Positions 8,112-22,033 of a stretch of 64,000 bases of DNA are shown here, in pieces (positions within the stretch are counted from its first letter, which is position 1; every line of letters starts with the position of its first letter). Origin of the DNA: Microbacterium sp. SORGH_AS_0969 (GTDB lineage Bacteria > Actinomycetota > Actinomycetes > Actinomycetales > Microbacteriaceae); contig NZ_JAUTAG010000001.1 of the NCBI RefSeq assembly GCF_030818255.1, positions 3,844,001-3,908,000 of the forward strand. Direction: 5' to 3'. Under the pieces are notes generated by a model, which saw only the letters and a list, made by a program, of their open reading frames with translations, did not search any database and had not been told where the DNA came from. Both the position numbers and the translations under genes were made by a program.

Positions 8112-9425
8112 TCAGCTGAGGAAGAGTCCCGCGAGCGTCTTCTTGCCGCGGCGCAGCACCGAGACGCCGCCGGGGAGAGTCCCCTGCACCACGGCGTCGT
8201 CGCTCGTCACCTTCTCGCCGTCCAGCGAGACGCCGCCCTGTGCGATCGCGCGGCGCGCGTCGCTGAGGCTCGACGACAATTCGGTGGCAGTCAGCGCCTC
8301 GACGACGGTGGTTCCGCGGGCGATCGTCGCGTTCGGCAGTTCCTCGAGTGCCGTGCGGAGCACGGCGGCATCCAAAGCCTTCACGTCGCCCTGGCCGAAC
8401 AGCGCCTCGGTCGCGGCGATGACGGCTTCGGTCGCCTCCGCTCCGTGCACGGTCGTGACAACCTCGCGTGCGAGGCGCTTCTGCGCGGCGCGGCGGAACG
8501 GCTCGCTCTCGACGAGTCCCGCGTACTCTTCGATCTCGGTGCGCGTGAGGAACGTGAACACCTTGAGGCGCTCGATCACGTCGCGGTCGTCGGTGTTGAG
8601 CCAGAACTGGTACATGGCCCACGGGCTGCACATGTCGGCATCCAGCCAGATGGCGTTGCCCTCGCTCTTGCCGAACTTCGTGCCGTCGCTGTTGGTGATG
8701 AGGGGGGTGCCGATGGCGTGGACCGACGCGCCCTCGACCTTGCGGACCAGGTCGGTGCCGCTGGTGAGGTTGCCCCACTGGTCGCTGCCGCCGGTCTGCA
8801 GCACGCAGCCGTACTGGCGGTACAGCTCGAGGTAGTCGAGTCCCTGCAGGATCTGGTAGCTGAACTCGGTGTAGCTGATGCCGGCCTCGGAGTTCAGGCG
8901 CGCGCTGACGGCGTCTTTCTTCAGCATCGTGCCGACGCGGAAGTGCTTACCGATCTCACGCAGGAAGTCGATCGCGCTCAGGGGCGCCGTCCAATCGAGG
9001 TTGTTCACCATGCGGGCGGCACTGTCGCCCTCGAAGCTCAGGAAGCGCTCGACCTGGGCTCGCAGGCGCGACACCCACTCGGCCACCGTCTCGCGCGTGT
9101 TGAGCGTGCGCTCGGCCGTGGGGCGGGGGTCGCCGACCAGACCGGTCGAGCCGCCGACGAGCCCGAGCGGGCGGTGTCCGGCGAGCTGCAGGCGACGCAT
9201 GGTGAGCAGCTGCACGAGGTTGCCCAGGTGCAGGCTCGGCGCGGTCGGGTCGAAGCCGCAGTAGAAGACGATCGGGTCGCCGCCGAGGAGCTCGCGCAGC
9301 TCGGTCTCGTCGGTCGACACGTGGATGAGTCCGCGATAGACCAGCTCGTCCCAGACATTGTCGAAAGTCGGGTCATTGGCGGGCTGGAGGGCGCTCACGG
9401 GCGCCGCATCGATCGGTGCAGACAC
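8112..9425 (-). CDS. tyrS: tyrosyl-tRNA synthetase
   Basis: Charges tRNA-Tyr. The 437-residue class I enzyme has the HIGH-equivalent HLGN at residues 66-69, the KMSKS-equivalent KFGKS at 250-254, GGSDQWGN at about 212-219, and a C-terminal S4-like RNA-binding domain. It starts with GTG at 9425; TAGCCT lies exactly 6 bases upstream, the layout of a leaderless actinobacterial promoter, which fixes the start. The immediate downstream neighbour is the DUF4184 gene, one base away. Confidence 0.97.
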   Translation of the reverse strand: MSAPIDAAPVSALQPANDPTFDNVWDELVYRGLIHVSTDETELRELLGGDPIVFYCGFDPTAPSLHLGNLVQLLTMRRLQLAGHRPLGLVGGSTGLVGDPRPTAERTLNTRETVAEWVSRLRAQVERFLSFEGDSAARMVNNLDWTAPLSAIDFLREIGKHFRVGTMLKKDAVSARLNSEAGISYTEFSYQILQGLDYLELYRQYGCVLQTGGSDQWGNLTSGTDLVRKVEGASVHAIGTPLITNSDGTKFGKSEGNAIWLDADMCSPWAMYQFWLNTDDRDVIERLKVFTFLTRTEIEEYAGLVESEPFRRAAQKRLAREVVTTVHGAEATEAVIAATEALFGQGDVKALDAAVLRTALEELPNATIARGTTVVEALTATELSSSLSDARRAIAQGGVSLDGEKVTSDDAVVQGTLPGGVSVLRRGKKTLAGLFLS

Positions 9426-9515
9426 CCGTTCAGGCTACCAGCGGGGGTATCGGACCCCGGATGCCAGGGCGCGACCGCGACCGCAGGGAAACGCCGCCGC
9501 GCCCTCATCATCGCC

Positions 9516-10019
9516 TCACCCAAACATCTGATGCCCCGCCACGACGGCGAGGAGGAGTCCCGCGGCCATCAGACACAACGTCGCCCCACTGCTCAATGCG
9601 AACTTCCGGTCCGCGATAACGGCATTGATCTGGATCTGGCGAGCAAGGTTGACGCTCAGGTCAACGCCGTCTTTCAGAACACTAGCCGTATAGGCATCCG
9701 GACCCTCGTACTCTTTCGCGATGGCTCGAAAGTAGATGTGTTCCGTCGCACGCCCGGGTCGGTAGGGTCGACGCGGGAGAAGAGCGGCGAGGGCGAGTAC
9801 CCCCGAAGCGGCGATCAGGAGCCCGCAAAGGGCCGAGAAGAAGACAACCCATGCGGGGTCGGCTCTGTCCGACACAACGAACAGCCCACCCCCCGCCACC
9901 CCCGCGAAAGCGATCAACGTGGTCAGCTTCGTGTCGGCGTGCCGAATCAACGCGTTGACGTTCTCGAGTTGCCGCCAAAGGACTTCCAGACGCGGCAGGT
10001 CTGTCGCTCGACGCCTCAC
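9516..10019 (-). CDS. Pycsar-type transmembrane effector homologue (PycTM/DUF5706-like)
   Basis: 167-residue membrane protein. An amphipathic N-terminal helix with HADTK (residues 27-31) runs straight into a first membrane helix (about 31-49), a second follows at 56-81, then a polar segment of about 60 residues (EHIYFRAIAKEYEGPDAYTA) and a third helix at 141-163. This layout and the ADxK motif resemble the transmembrane effectors of cyclic-pyrimidine (Pycsar) anti-phage systems, which disrupt the membrane on binding cCMP or cUMP. No nucleotide cyclase lies nearby. It sits between argH and tyrS, with less G+C-biased codons than its neighbours, suggesting later acquisition. The start is a GTG without a clear binding site. 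Confidence 0.6.
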   Translation of the reverse strand: MRRRATDLPRLEVLWRQLENVNALIRHADTKLTTLIAFAGVAGGGLFVVSDRADPAWVVFFSALCGLLIAASGVLALAALLPRRPYRPGRATEHIYFRAIAKEYEGPDAYTASVLKDGVDLSVNLARQIQINAVIADRKFALSSGATLCLMAAGLLLAVVAGHQMFG

Positions 10020-10060
10020 ACGGGCACCACGGGAGTCCGATAGATCACCTGATAAGGCTA

Positions 10061-10088
10061 TGGCTTATCGTTCGGATTTGATAAGCCA
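10061..10088. terminator. 9-bp inverted repeat between argH and the PycTM-like gene
   Basis: TGGCTTATC (10061-10069) and GATAAGCCA (10080-10088) form a perfect stem with a 10-base loop; a third GATAAG copy lies at 10051-10056. It starts 9 bases past the argH stop. There is no U-tract on the minus strand, so it may be an argH terminator, an operator for the downstream gene, or a scar of its insertion. The remaining bases of 10020-10096 show nothing else. Confidence 0.45.
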
Positions 10089-10096
10089 AAAGCTGA

Positions 10097-11536
<1,440 letters not shown>

Positions 11537-11585
11537 CTACCGAGGGCCGCCGACAGCACCGAGCCCGCCCAGCGAGGCCCGACTC

Positions 11586-14819
<3,234 letters not shown>

Positions 14820-14823
<4 letters not shown>

Positions 14824-15722
14824 GCGACCACCTCCGTTCCGATTCCCTTGCTGGTGAACAGTTCGACGAGCACCGAGTGCGGCACGCGTCCGTCGATGAT
14901 GGCCGCGGTGGGCACTCCCCCGTCGACGGCGTCGAGGCACGCCTGCATCTTCGGGATCATGCCCGACTCGAGCTTCGGCACCATCGCGCGCAGCTCCGTC
15001 GAGGTGAGGTGCGACACGAGCGAGTCGCGGTTCGGCCAGTCGGCGTAGAGCCCGGGCACGTCGGTGAGGACGACGAGCTTCTTCGCGTTCAACGCGACCG
15101 CGAGCGCCGCGGCCGCGGCATCCGCGTTCACGTTCAGCGAGTTGCCGGGGTGGTCGAGATCGGGCGCGATGCTCGAGACGATCGGCACGCGGCCCGCGGC
15201 CAGGTGGTCGAGCACGGGCTGCGGGTCGACCGTGACGACGTCGCCGACGCGGCCCAGGTCGTGCTCGACCCCGTCCACGACCACGCCGCGGCGACGACCG
15301 CCGAACAGGCCGGCGTCCTCTCCGCTGAGACCGGTCGCGAGAGGTCCGTGCGCGTTGACCTTCGCCACGAGCTGCGGGTTGATCTGTCCGGTGAGCACCA
15401 TCCGGACCACGCCGATGGCCTCGGTCGAGGTGACGCGATAGCCGCCGCGGAACTCGCTCGGGATCTCGAGGCGATTCAGCATCGACGAGATCTGCGGACC
15501 GCCGCCGTGCACGACGACGGGCTTCACGCCCACGTAGCGCAGGTACGCGATGTCGGCGGCGAAGGCGTCCTGCAGCTCGTCGCTGACCATGGCGTTTCCG
15601 CCGTACTTCACCACGACGACCTGGTCGCGGTACTTGCGCACCCACGGCAGCGATTCGACGAGCGTGACCGCCCGATCGCTGGCTTCGGCGGGATCGGTGT
15701 CTTGGAGGTCGACGTGGGTCAT
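14820..15722 (-). CDS. argB: acetylglutamate kinase
   Basis: Phosphorylates N-acetylglutamate. The 300-residue amino-acid-kinase-fold protein shows [19 protein letters not shown] and the C-terminal [19 protein letters not shown] region typical of ArgB. In organisms with the cyclic (ArgJ) pathway this enzyme is usually the arginine-inhibited step; the length and C-terminal helix region are compatible with the arginine-sensitive hexameric type, but this is inferred. It overlaps argJ and argD by 4 bases each. Confidence 0.97.
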
Positions 15723-16876
15723 GAGGAGTAGGCGCTGTTCTCGTGGACGTAATCGTGCGTGAGGTCGTTGGTGCGGATCGTGGCCGCGGCCTCGCCGACG
15801 CGCAGGTCGACGACGAGGTCGGTCGCGCGGGGGGTCAGGTCGACGTCCTCACGCGGACGGTCCGGACCGCCGGCGGTGCACACGCGCACGCCGTTCATCC
15901 AGACGTCGACGTCGTACGGGTCGAAGGCGGCGTCGGTCGTCCCGATCGCGGCGAGCACCCGACCCCAGTTCGGGTCGTTGCCGAAGACCGCGGCCTTGAA
16001 GAGGTTGTTCCGGGCGATCGAGCGGCCCACCACGACGGCGTCGTCCTCGCTCGCGGCGTTCACGACCCGGATGGTGATGTCATGGCTGGCGCCCTCGGCA
16101 TCGCCTTGCAGCTGTGCCGCGAGATCGTCGCATACCGCGGTGAGAGCCTCGGCGAACTCCTCGGCGGGAACCCGGATGCCACTGGCCCCGCTCGCCATCA
16201 AAGTGACCTGGTCGTTCGTCGACATGCAGCCGTCCGAGTCGAGCCGGTCGAAACTCACGCGCGTCGCGGCGCGGAGCGCCGCGTCCGCCTCGGCCGCGTC
16301 GAGGACGACGTCGGTGGTGATCACGACGAGCATGGTCGCCAGGCCCGGCGCCAGCATCCCCGCGCCCTTCGCCATCGCGCCGATCGACCACCCCTCGCCC
16401 ACGTGCACGGCCCGCTTGGGCTTCGAGTCGGTGGTCATGATCGCGAGCGACGCGTCCTCGCCGCCCTCGGGCGAGAGCGTCGCGATCCCCTGGTCGACGC
16501 CCGCGAGAACCTTCGCGCGGAAGACCTCGTCACCGGTGCCGATGAGGCCGGTCGAGCACACGAGCACATCGCCCGCGCCGACACCGAGCAGCTCGGCCGC
16601 GCGCTCGGCGGTCTGGTGCGTGGTCTGGAAGCCGAACGACCCGGTGAAGCAGTTCGCTCCGCCCGAGTTGAGCACGATGGCCTCGACGACGCCGTCCTTC
16701 ACGACCTGCTCCGACCACAGGATCGGGTTGGCCTTCGCCCGGTTCGAGGTGAAGACCGCGGCGCCCACCTTGAGAGGGCCACGGTTGACCACGACGGCGA
16801 CATCGCGCGCATGCGTCGACTTGAGGCCGACGGCGACTCCGGCCGCCTCGAATCCGGCGGGGGCGGTCACGCTCAC
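15719..16876 (-). CDS. argJ: bifunctional ornithine acetyltransferase / N-acetylglutamate synthase
   Basis: Recycles the acetyl group from acetylornithine to glutamate. The 385-residue precursor self-cleaves at A180-T181 in the conserved [17 protein letters not shown] segment, making Thr181 the catalytic nucleophile. The proposed cleavage and the C-terminal NSAYSS ending are intact. Whether it also uses acetyl-CoA (bifunctional) cannot be told from sequence. Four-base overlaps with argC and argB. Confidence 0.97.
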   Translation of the reverse strand: MSVTAPAGFEAAGVAVGLKSTHARDVAVVVNRGPLKVGAAVFTSNRAKANPILWSEQVVKDGVVEAIVLNSGGANCFTGSFGFQTTHQTAERAAELLGVGAGDVLVCSTGLIGTGDEVFRAKVLAGVDQGIATLSPEGGEDASLAIMTTDSKPKRAVHVGEGWSIGAMAKGAGMLAPGLATMLVVITTDVVLDAAEADAALRAATRVSFDRLDSDGCMSTNDQVTLMASGASGIRVPAEEFAEALTAVCDDLAAQLQGDAEGASHDITIRVVNAASEDDAVVVGRSIARNNLFKAAVFGNDPNWGRVLAAIGTTDAAFDPYDVDVWMNGVRVCTAGGPDRPREDVDLTPRATDLVVDLRVGEAAATIRTNDLTHDYVHENSAYSS

Positions 16877-17922
16877 GGGGCGACTCCGTTCAGGGGAAGG
16901 GCCGTGGTCTCGGCGAGACCCAGGGCGATGTTCATGGACTGCACGGCGGCTCCGGCCGTGCCCTTGACGAGATTGTCGACCGCGGCGACCGAGATCACAC
17001 GGTTCGCCGCCCGATCGATCGCGAGCCCGATCGAGGCGACGTTGGCGCCGAGCACGTCGGCCGTCCGCGGGAAGACGCCCTCCGGAAGGAGCTCGACGAA
17101 GGGCTCATCGGCGTAGGCGTTCTCCCACGCGGCGCGGATCTCGGCATCCGTCGCCCCTTCCCGAATGGGTGCCGACGAGGTCGCGAGGATCCCCCGCGCC
17201 ATGGGGACGAGGACCGGGGTGAACGAGATCCGGATGCCGTCGGCCACCGCTCCGGCCGCGGCGAGCGCCTGCCGGATCTCGGGGATGTGCCGGTGCGTCC
17301 CGCCCACCGCGTAGGGATTGGCGGTGCCGAGGATCTCGCTGGCGAGGAGGTTCGTCTTCGCGGCCTTCCCCGCCCCGCTCGGCCCGACGGCGAGGACCGA
17401 GACGATGTCGCCCGGGTCGATGACACCCGCGGCGACGCCCGGCGCGAGCGAGAGCGCCACGGTGGACGCGTTGCAGCCCGGGGCCGCGATACGCGTCACG
17501 CCGCGCAGGTTGTCGCGCTGCTTGCCGCCCGCGACGGGCAGCTCCGGCACGCCGTACGCCCACGGCTCGGCGTGCGTGCCGCCGTAGAACGCGGCCCAAT
17601 CGTCCGACGAGGTGAGGCGGTGGTCGGCCCCCGCGTCGATCACGAGCGGGGTGTCCGCGAGGGCGTCGGTGTACTGCGCGGACTGGCCGTGCGGCAGCGC
17701 GAGGAAGACGACGTCATGGCCCGCGAGAATCTCGGGGGTCGTCACCTGCAGCTCGAGGTGCGCGAGCGACCGGAGGTGGGGCTGGTGGGCGAGAAGCGGC
17801 TGACCCGCGCTGGAGTGCGCGGTGACGGTGCGGATCTCGACATCGGGATGATCGGCGAGGAGGCGGAGGATCTCGCCGCCCGCATAGCCGGAAGCGCCGG
17901 AGACGGCGACCGAGAGGGTCAT
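16873..17922 (-). CDS. argC: N-acetyl-gamma-glutamyl-phosphate reductase
   Basis: NADPH-dependent reduction of N-acetylglutamyl phosphate; first gene of the argCJBDF operon. The 349-residue protein has the [14 protein letters not shown] nucleotide-binding motif and the catalytic Cys150 in AAPGCNAST. The ATG lies exactly 6 bases after TAAGGT, indicating a leaderless transcript. A 13-bp palindrome overlaps the -35 position and may be the arginine-repressor operator. argR is not in the window. Confidence 0.97.
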   Translation of the reverse strand: MTLSVAVSGASGYAGGEILRLLADHPDVEIRTVTAHSSAGQPLLAHQPHLRSLAHLELQVTTPEILAGHDVVFLALPHGQSAQYTDALADTPLVIDAGADHRLTSSDDWAAFYGGTHAEPWAYGVPELPVAGGKQRDNLRGVTRIAAPGCNASTVALSLAPGVAAGVIDPGDIVSVLAVGPSGAGKAAKTNLLASEILGTANPYAVGGTHRHIPEIRQALAAAGAVADGIRISFTPVLVPMARGILATSSAPIREGATDAEIRAAWENAYADEPFVELLPEGVFPRTADVLGANVASIGLAIDRAANRVISVAAVDNLVKGTAGAAVQSMNIALGLAETTALPLNGVAP

Positions 17923-17928
17923 GTATCT

Positions 17929-17962
17929 ACCTTAGGAGTCGGGGCGGGTGCTGAAATTCAGC
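17929..17962 (-). promoter_or_regulatory. argC promoter and palindromic operator candidate
   Basis: On the minus strand TAAGGT (17934-17929) is the -10 hexamer six bases before the argC ATG. The perfect palindrome GCTGAAATTCAGC (17950-17962) covers the expected -35 position. Its TGAA/TTCA half-sites recall ArgR boxes in other bacteria, but the spacing differs, so the identity of the regulator is inference. Confidence 0.5.
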
Positions 17963-18188
17963 GCGTACCGGGGCGGCGACGCCCGCAAGCCCGACAACCG
18001 GCGGGCTACGAGGTCGCCGAAACTCGGCGTGCGACCCGACGTCGGCGCAGCGCAGCGGTGCTCACGGAGAGCTCCGAGCTGAACGCGGCGATCGACGACA
18101 TCTGGCGAGGGTATCGGCCCGGTCGGGGCCAGGGCAAATCACGTGCGGATGCGGGTCCGCGCGGGCTCCGCTGGGAGAACGGCATGCA

Positions 18189-18228
18189 ATCCCCCTCTTG
18201 TCCCCCATTTGGGGGACAAGAGGGGGAT
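18189..18228. repeat. perfect 19-bp-arm palindrome between pheT and argC
   Basis: Arms 18189-18207 (starting ATCCCCCTCTTG) and 18210-18228 (ending AAGAGGGGGAT) are exact reverse complements around TT. No T-tract follows on either strand. It could be a bidirectional terminator or a mobile palindromic repeat. It lies in the 510-base gap 17923-18432. Confidence 0.75.
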
Positions 18229-18239
18229 ATGCTGTGAGT

Positions 18240-18295
18240 CCTGCCCTCATCGCTGGTTGCTTCCGACTGCCCCCTATACCGGCGGTGAGGGCAGG
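18240..18295 (+). ncRNA. candidate structured RNA: 17-bp stem with 22-base loop
   Basis: CCTGCCCTCATCGCTGG (18240-18256) pairs with CCGGCGGTGAGGGCAGG (18279-18295). Fifteen Watson-Crick pairs plus two G-U pairs form only in RNA of the plus strand; on the minus strand the same positions would be A-C mismatches. It directly follows the 19-bp palindrome. No promoter was identified, so transcription is unproven. The rest of the gap (18296-18432) shows only a short CGCAGGT/ACCTGCG hairpin near 18304-18319. Confidence 0.35.
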
Positions 18296-18432
18296 CCCAC
18301 GTCGCAGGTGAACCTGCGCATCGTTCAGCATAAGCGCGCCTCGACGCGCGAACGGACGGCCGCGTACGCGAGGGGCGGGATGCCACGGCCTCCGCCGCGG
18401 ACACCCCGCCCCGTCGTCGGTCTCGACGTCTG

Positions 18433-20944
18433 TCAGTCGCGGATCGTCGCCCCGAACCGCTCGGCGGCCACCGCGACCCCCCGCGAGCTTGGCCTCGGTG
18501 GCCTCCGCCGCGGTGAGGGTGCGATCGTCGGCACGGAAGCGCAGCGCGAAGGTCAGGCTCTTCGTTCCCTCGGCCAGGCCCGGACCCCGGTAGTCGTCGA
18601 CCAGACGCGTGCCCTCGAGGAGCGGAGCGCCCCCCTCGAGCAGCGCGGCACGGACGGCGCCGGCCGCGACGTCGACGGGGACCACGAGCGACACGTCCTG
18701 CGTCGCCGCCGGGAAGCCCGACAGGGAGGCCGCGACGACGCGCGACTGAGCGAGATCGAGCATCGCGTCGAGGTCCAGCTCGGCGACCAGCACGCGCCCC
18801 GGCAGGTCGGCGTCCGCCGAGACCGTGGGCAGGACCTCTCCGACGTAGCCGATGTCGACACCGCCGGCCAGCACACGCGCGGTGCGCCCGGGGTGAAGGG
18901 CCGCGCGCTGCGCCTGGACGAGCTCGATGTCGAGCCCGGCCGCGCCGGCCAGCACGCGCACGGCGTCGACCGCGTCGGCGAGGTCGGCCGCGACGGCCGC
19001 CTGGCCGGGTTGCTTCGCGACGGTGTGTCCCGTCAGCAGGACGGCGACGTGCCGCCGCTGCGGAGGGATCGAGGCATCCAGAGCCGTCAGCGTCGCGGCG
19101 TCCGGACGCACCGCGAGCGGCGGGACAGACGGAGTGCCGTACTGCACGCCGGGTTTCGGGAGGAACACCGTGCCGATCTCGAACAGCGCCAGGTCGACGA
19201 TGCCGCGCGAGACGTTGCGGTGCGCGACCTGCAGCATCGCCGGGACGAGCGACCGGCGCAGGAACGGCGCGAGGCCGTCGAGCGGGTTCGCGAGCTTGAC
19301 GCTCGGCAGCTTCTCTCCCGAGGGCGAGCCGTGGAGGGCGTTCTGCTCCTCGGTCGTGAAGGGGAACGACGGCGTCTCGACGAAACCGGCGGCCGCGAGG
19401 GCGTTCGCCACGCGGCGACGCCCCTGCTGCGCGGACGTGAGGCCGCGACCCGAGGGCGGCGTGGGCAGCACCGACGGGATGCGGTCGTAGCCCTCGATGC
19501 GCGCCACCTCTTCGGCCAGCGTCCACTTGTCGGAGAGGTCGTGGCGCCACGAGGGAGCCGTCACCGACCAGCCGCCGTCGCGCTCGTCGACCGTGCACCC
19601 GATGAGCCGCAGCGCCGACACGATCTCGTCGTCGGTGTACTCGACACCGATCAGGCCCGACACGAAGCCCGCGGGGAGGGTGATCGGGTCACGGCGGTAG
19701 GGCGCGCCGAGCGCCCCCCCGAGCTCGGTATCGAGCGTGCCGCCCGCGAGCTCGACCATCAGCGAGGCCACACGCTCGGCCGCGACGTAGGGAACGAGCG
19801 GGTCGACACCGCGCTCGAAACGCCGCGAAGCTTCGGAGGGCAGCTTGTGCCGACGCGCGGTGCGGGCGATCGAGACCTGGTCGAAGGTCGCGGCCTCGAT
19901 GAGCACGTTGCGGGTCGCGTCGCTCATCTCGGTCGGGCCGCCGCCCATGACGCCGGCGAGACCGATCGGTCCCGATTCGTCGGTGATGAGGAGGTCTTCC
20001 GCACTGAGGGTGCGCACCTGCCCGTCGAGCGTCTCGAGCTTCTCGCCCTCTTCAGCGCGGCGCACCGTGATGCCGCCCTGCAGACGGTCGAGGTCGTAGC
20101 CGTGGATCGGCTGGCCGAGCTCGAGCATGACGTAGTTGGTGATGTCGATCAGCACACCGAGCGAGCGGATGCCGGCGAGCGACAGACGCGTGATCATCCA
20201 CGGCGGCGTCGGACGCGACGGGTCGACGTCGCGCACGATGCGGGCGACGAACTCGGTCGCGCCCTGACGTCCGCGGATCGGCGCGCGGTCGTCCACCGCG
20301 ATCGGGAAGCCCGAGGGAATCCGCGCGACGGCGTCGTCGTGCCCCGTCCCCGGGTCGCGGAAGTCCGCGCCGGTGGCGTGCGAGTACTCGCGCGCCACCC
20401 CGCGCAACGACAGCGCGTACCCGCGGTCGGGCGTCACGTTGATCTCGACGGCGATGTCGTCCAGACCCAGCAGGGCGATGGCATCCGTCCCCACCGGCGC
20501 GTCGATCCCGAGGTCGACCAGACGCAGGATGCCGCTGTGCTCGCTGCCGAGCCCCAGCTCCTTCGCCGAGGCGATCATGCCGTCGGACACGTGGCCGTAC
20601 GTCTTGCGTGCGGCGATCGGGAACGGCCCGGGCAGCACCGAGCCGGGAAGGGTCACCACGACCTTGTCGCCGGGGAAGAAGTTGCCCGCGCCGCAGACGA
20701 TGCCGCGCACCCCGCCGTGCTCGTCGCCCACGTCGACCTGGCACCAGCGGATGGTCTTGCCGTTCAACTGCGGCTCGGGCGTGAACTCGATCACTTCGCC
20801 GACGACGATGGGGCCTGCGAGCTCGAAGCGGTGAACGTCTTCTTCTTCGAAGCCGACGGAGACCAGAGCCGCGAGGACATCGTCGGCCGTGGCATCCGCG
20901 GGCACGTCGACGTACTCGCGCAACCAGGAGAGCGGGACGCGCAT
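18433..20944 (-). CDS. pheT: phenylalanyl-tRNA synthetase beta subunit, frameshifted near the 3' end
   Basis: Beta subunit of the heterotetrameric synthetase, with editing and tRNA-binding domains. It shows the N-terminal MRVPLSWLREYVD, B3/B4 editing region, B5 domain (GGITVRRAEE) and C-terminal anticodon-binding (FDX-ACB) domain. As read, the frame breaks in a run of six Cs at 18477-18482: after AEATEAKLA the frame diverges, whereas skipping one base restores VAVAAERFGATIRD and a stop at 18433. The span 18433-20944 is 3n+1, consistent with exactly one extra base and about 836 residues. Without correction the protein would run on to 18062 with an unrelated tail of over 120 residues. The start overlaps the pheS stop by one base. 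Confidence 0.92.
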
Positions 20945-21984
20945 CAGACCACCATTCCGAACTGCTCGCTGAAACGGACATCGCCCTCGGCCATGTCGCG
21001 CATGTCTTGCACGTCGCTGCGGAACATGAGCGTGCGCTCGATGCCCATGCCGAACGCGAAGCCCGAGTACTCCTCGGGATCGATGCCGGCGGCGCGCAGG
21101 ACGTTGGGGTTCACCATGCCGCAGCCGCCCCACTCGATCCAGCGCGCCCCGCCCTTGAAGGTGGGGTGCCACAGGTCGAGCTCGGCGCTCGGCTCGGTGA
21201 AGGGGAAGAAGTTGGCGCGGAAACGCGTCTTCGCCTCGGGGCCGAACAGCACGCGCGCGGCGTGGTCGAGCGTGCCCTTGAGGTGGGCCATCGTGATGCC
21301 CTTGTCGATGACGAGCCCCTCGAACTGCGTGAAGACGGGGAGGTGCGTCGCGTCGAACTCGTCGGTGCGGTAGACGCGGCCCGGGGACAGCACATAGATC
21401 GGAATGTCGCGCTCGAGCATCGAACGCATCTGCACGGGTGACGTCTGGGTACGCAACACCAGGTGCCGCGCGACCGGATCGACGTAGAAGGTGTCCTGCA
21501 TCGTGCGCGCCGGGTGATCGGGGTCGACGTTCAGCGCGTCGAAGTTGAACCACTCGTGCTCGAGCTCGGGCCCCTCGGCGATCTCCCACCCCATGCCGAC
21601 GAAGATGTCGGAGACCTGCTCCTGCAGGAGCGAGATCGGATGCCGTGCCCCGACGCGCGCGCGCTGCGGCAGCGCGGTGACGTCGATGCGCTCGGCCTCG
21701 AGCTTCGCGGCCGTCTCGGCCTCGGCGAGCGCGGTCTCACGGGCGGCGAGCGCCTGGTTGACCTGGCCGCGGGCCTGGCCGACGAGCTTGCCGAACGCGG
21801 CCTTCTGGTCGGGGGCGACGTGGCGCATCTGGGCGTTCAGCCGCGCCAGGGCGGACTGCTCACCGGTGTGCGCGGAGCGGGCGGCTTTCAGGTCGGCCGT
21901 GGTCGCGGCCGCGGCGATGGCCGCGAGCGCGGCATCGACGGCGGAGGCGACGGCCTCGGGGGTGATCTCGGGTGCGTCGGACAC
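20944..21984 (-). CDS. pheS: phenylalanyl-tRNA synthetase alpha subunit
   Basis: Catalytic class II subunit charging tRNA-Phe. The 346-residue protein has the N-terminal coiled-coil region (DLKAARSAHTGEQSALARLN), motif 2 around RTQTSPVQMRSM and motif 3 GFAFGMGIERTLMF. It starts with GTG; TAGACT lies 8 bases upstream, so the transcript is near-leaderless. It is coupled to pheT by TGATG overlap. The residues corresponding to the position changed in Phe-analogue-tolerant mutants were not examined. Confidence 0.97.
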   Translation of the reverse strand: MSDAPEITPEAVASAVDAALAAIAAAATTADLKAARSAHTGEQSALARLNAQMRHVAPDQKAAFGKLVGQARGQVNQALAARETALAEAETAAKLEAERIDVTALPQRARVGARHPISLLQEQVSDIFVGMGWEIAEGPELEHEWFNFDALNVDPDHPARTMQDTFYVDPVARHLVLRTQTSPVQMRSMLERDIPIYVLSPGRVYRTDEFDATHLPVFTQFEGLVIDKGITMAHLKGTLDHAARVLFGPEAKTRFRANFFPFTEPSAELDLWHPTFKGGARWIEWGGCGMVNPNVLRAAGIDPEEYSGFAFGMGIERTLMFRSDVQDMRDMAEGDVRFSEQFGMVV

Positions 21985-22033
21985 GAGATGAGAGTCTACC
22001 GACGGGCGGGGACACTCCCCCGCCCGTCGATGC

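Noticed and set aside
10061..10088. attL/attR-like site flanking the PycTM-like gene
   Set aside because: Only one side carries the GATAAG repeats; no matching sequence was found near 9426-9515, and no integrase is present.
18062..18432. Extension of PheT beyond 18433
   Set aside because: The tail arises from the frameshift at 18477-18482 and has no similarity to PheT; it also crosses the palindromic stem-loops.
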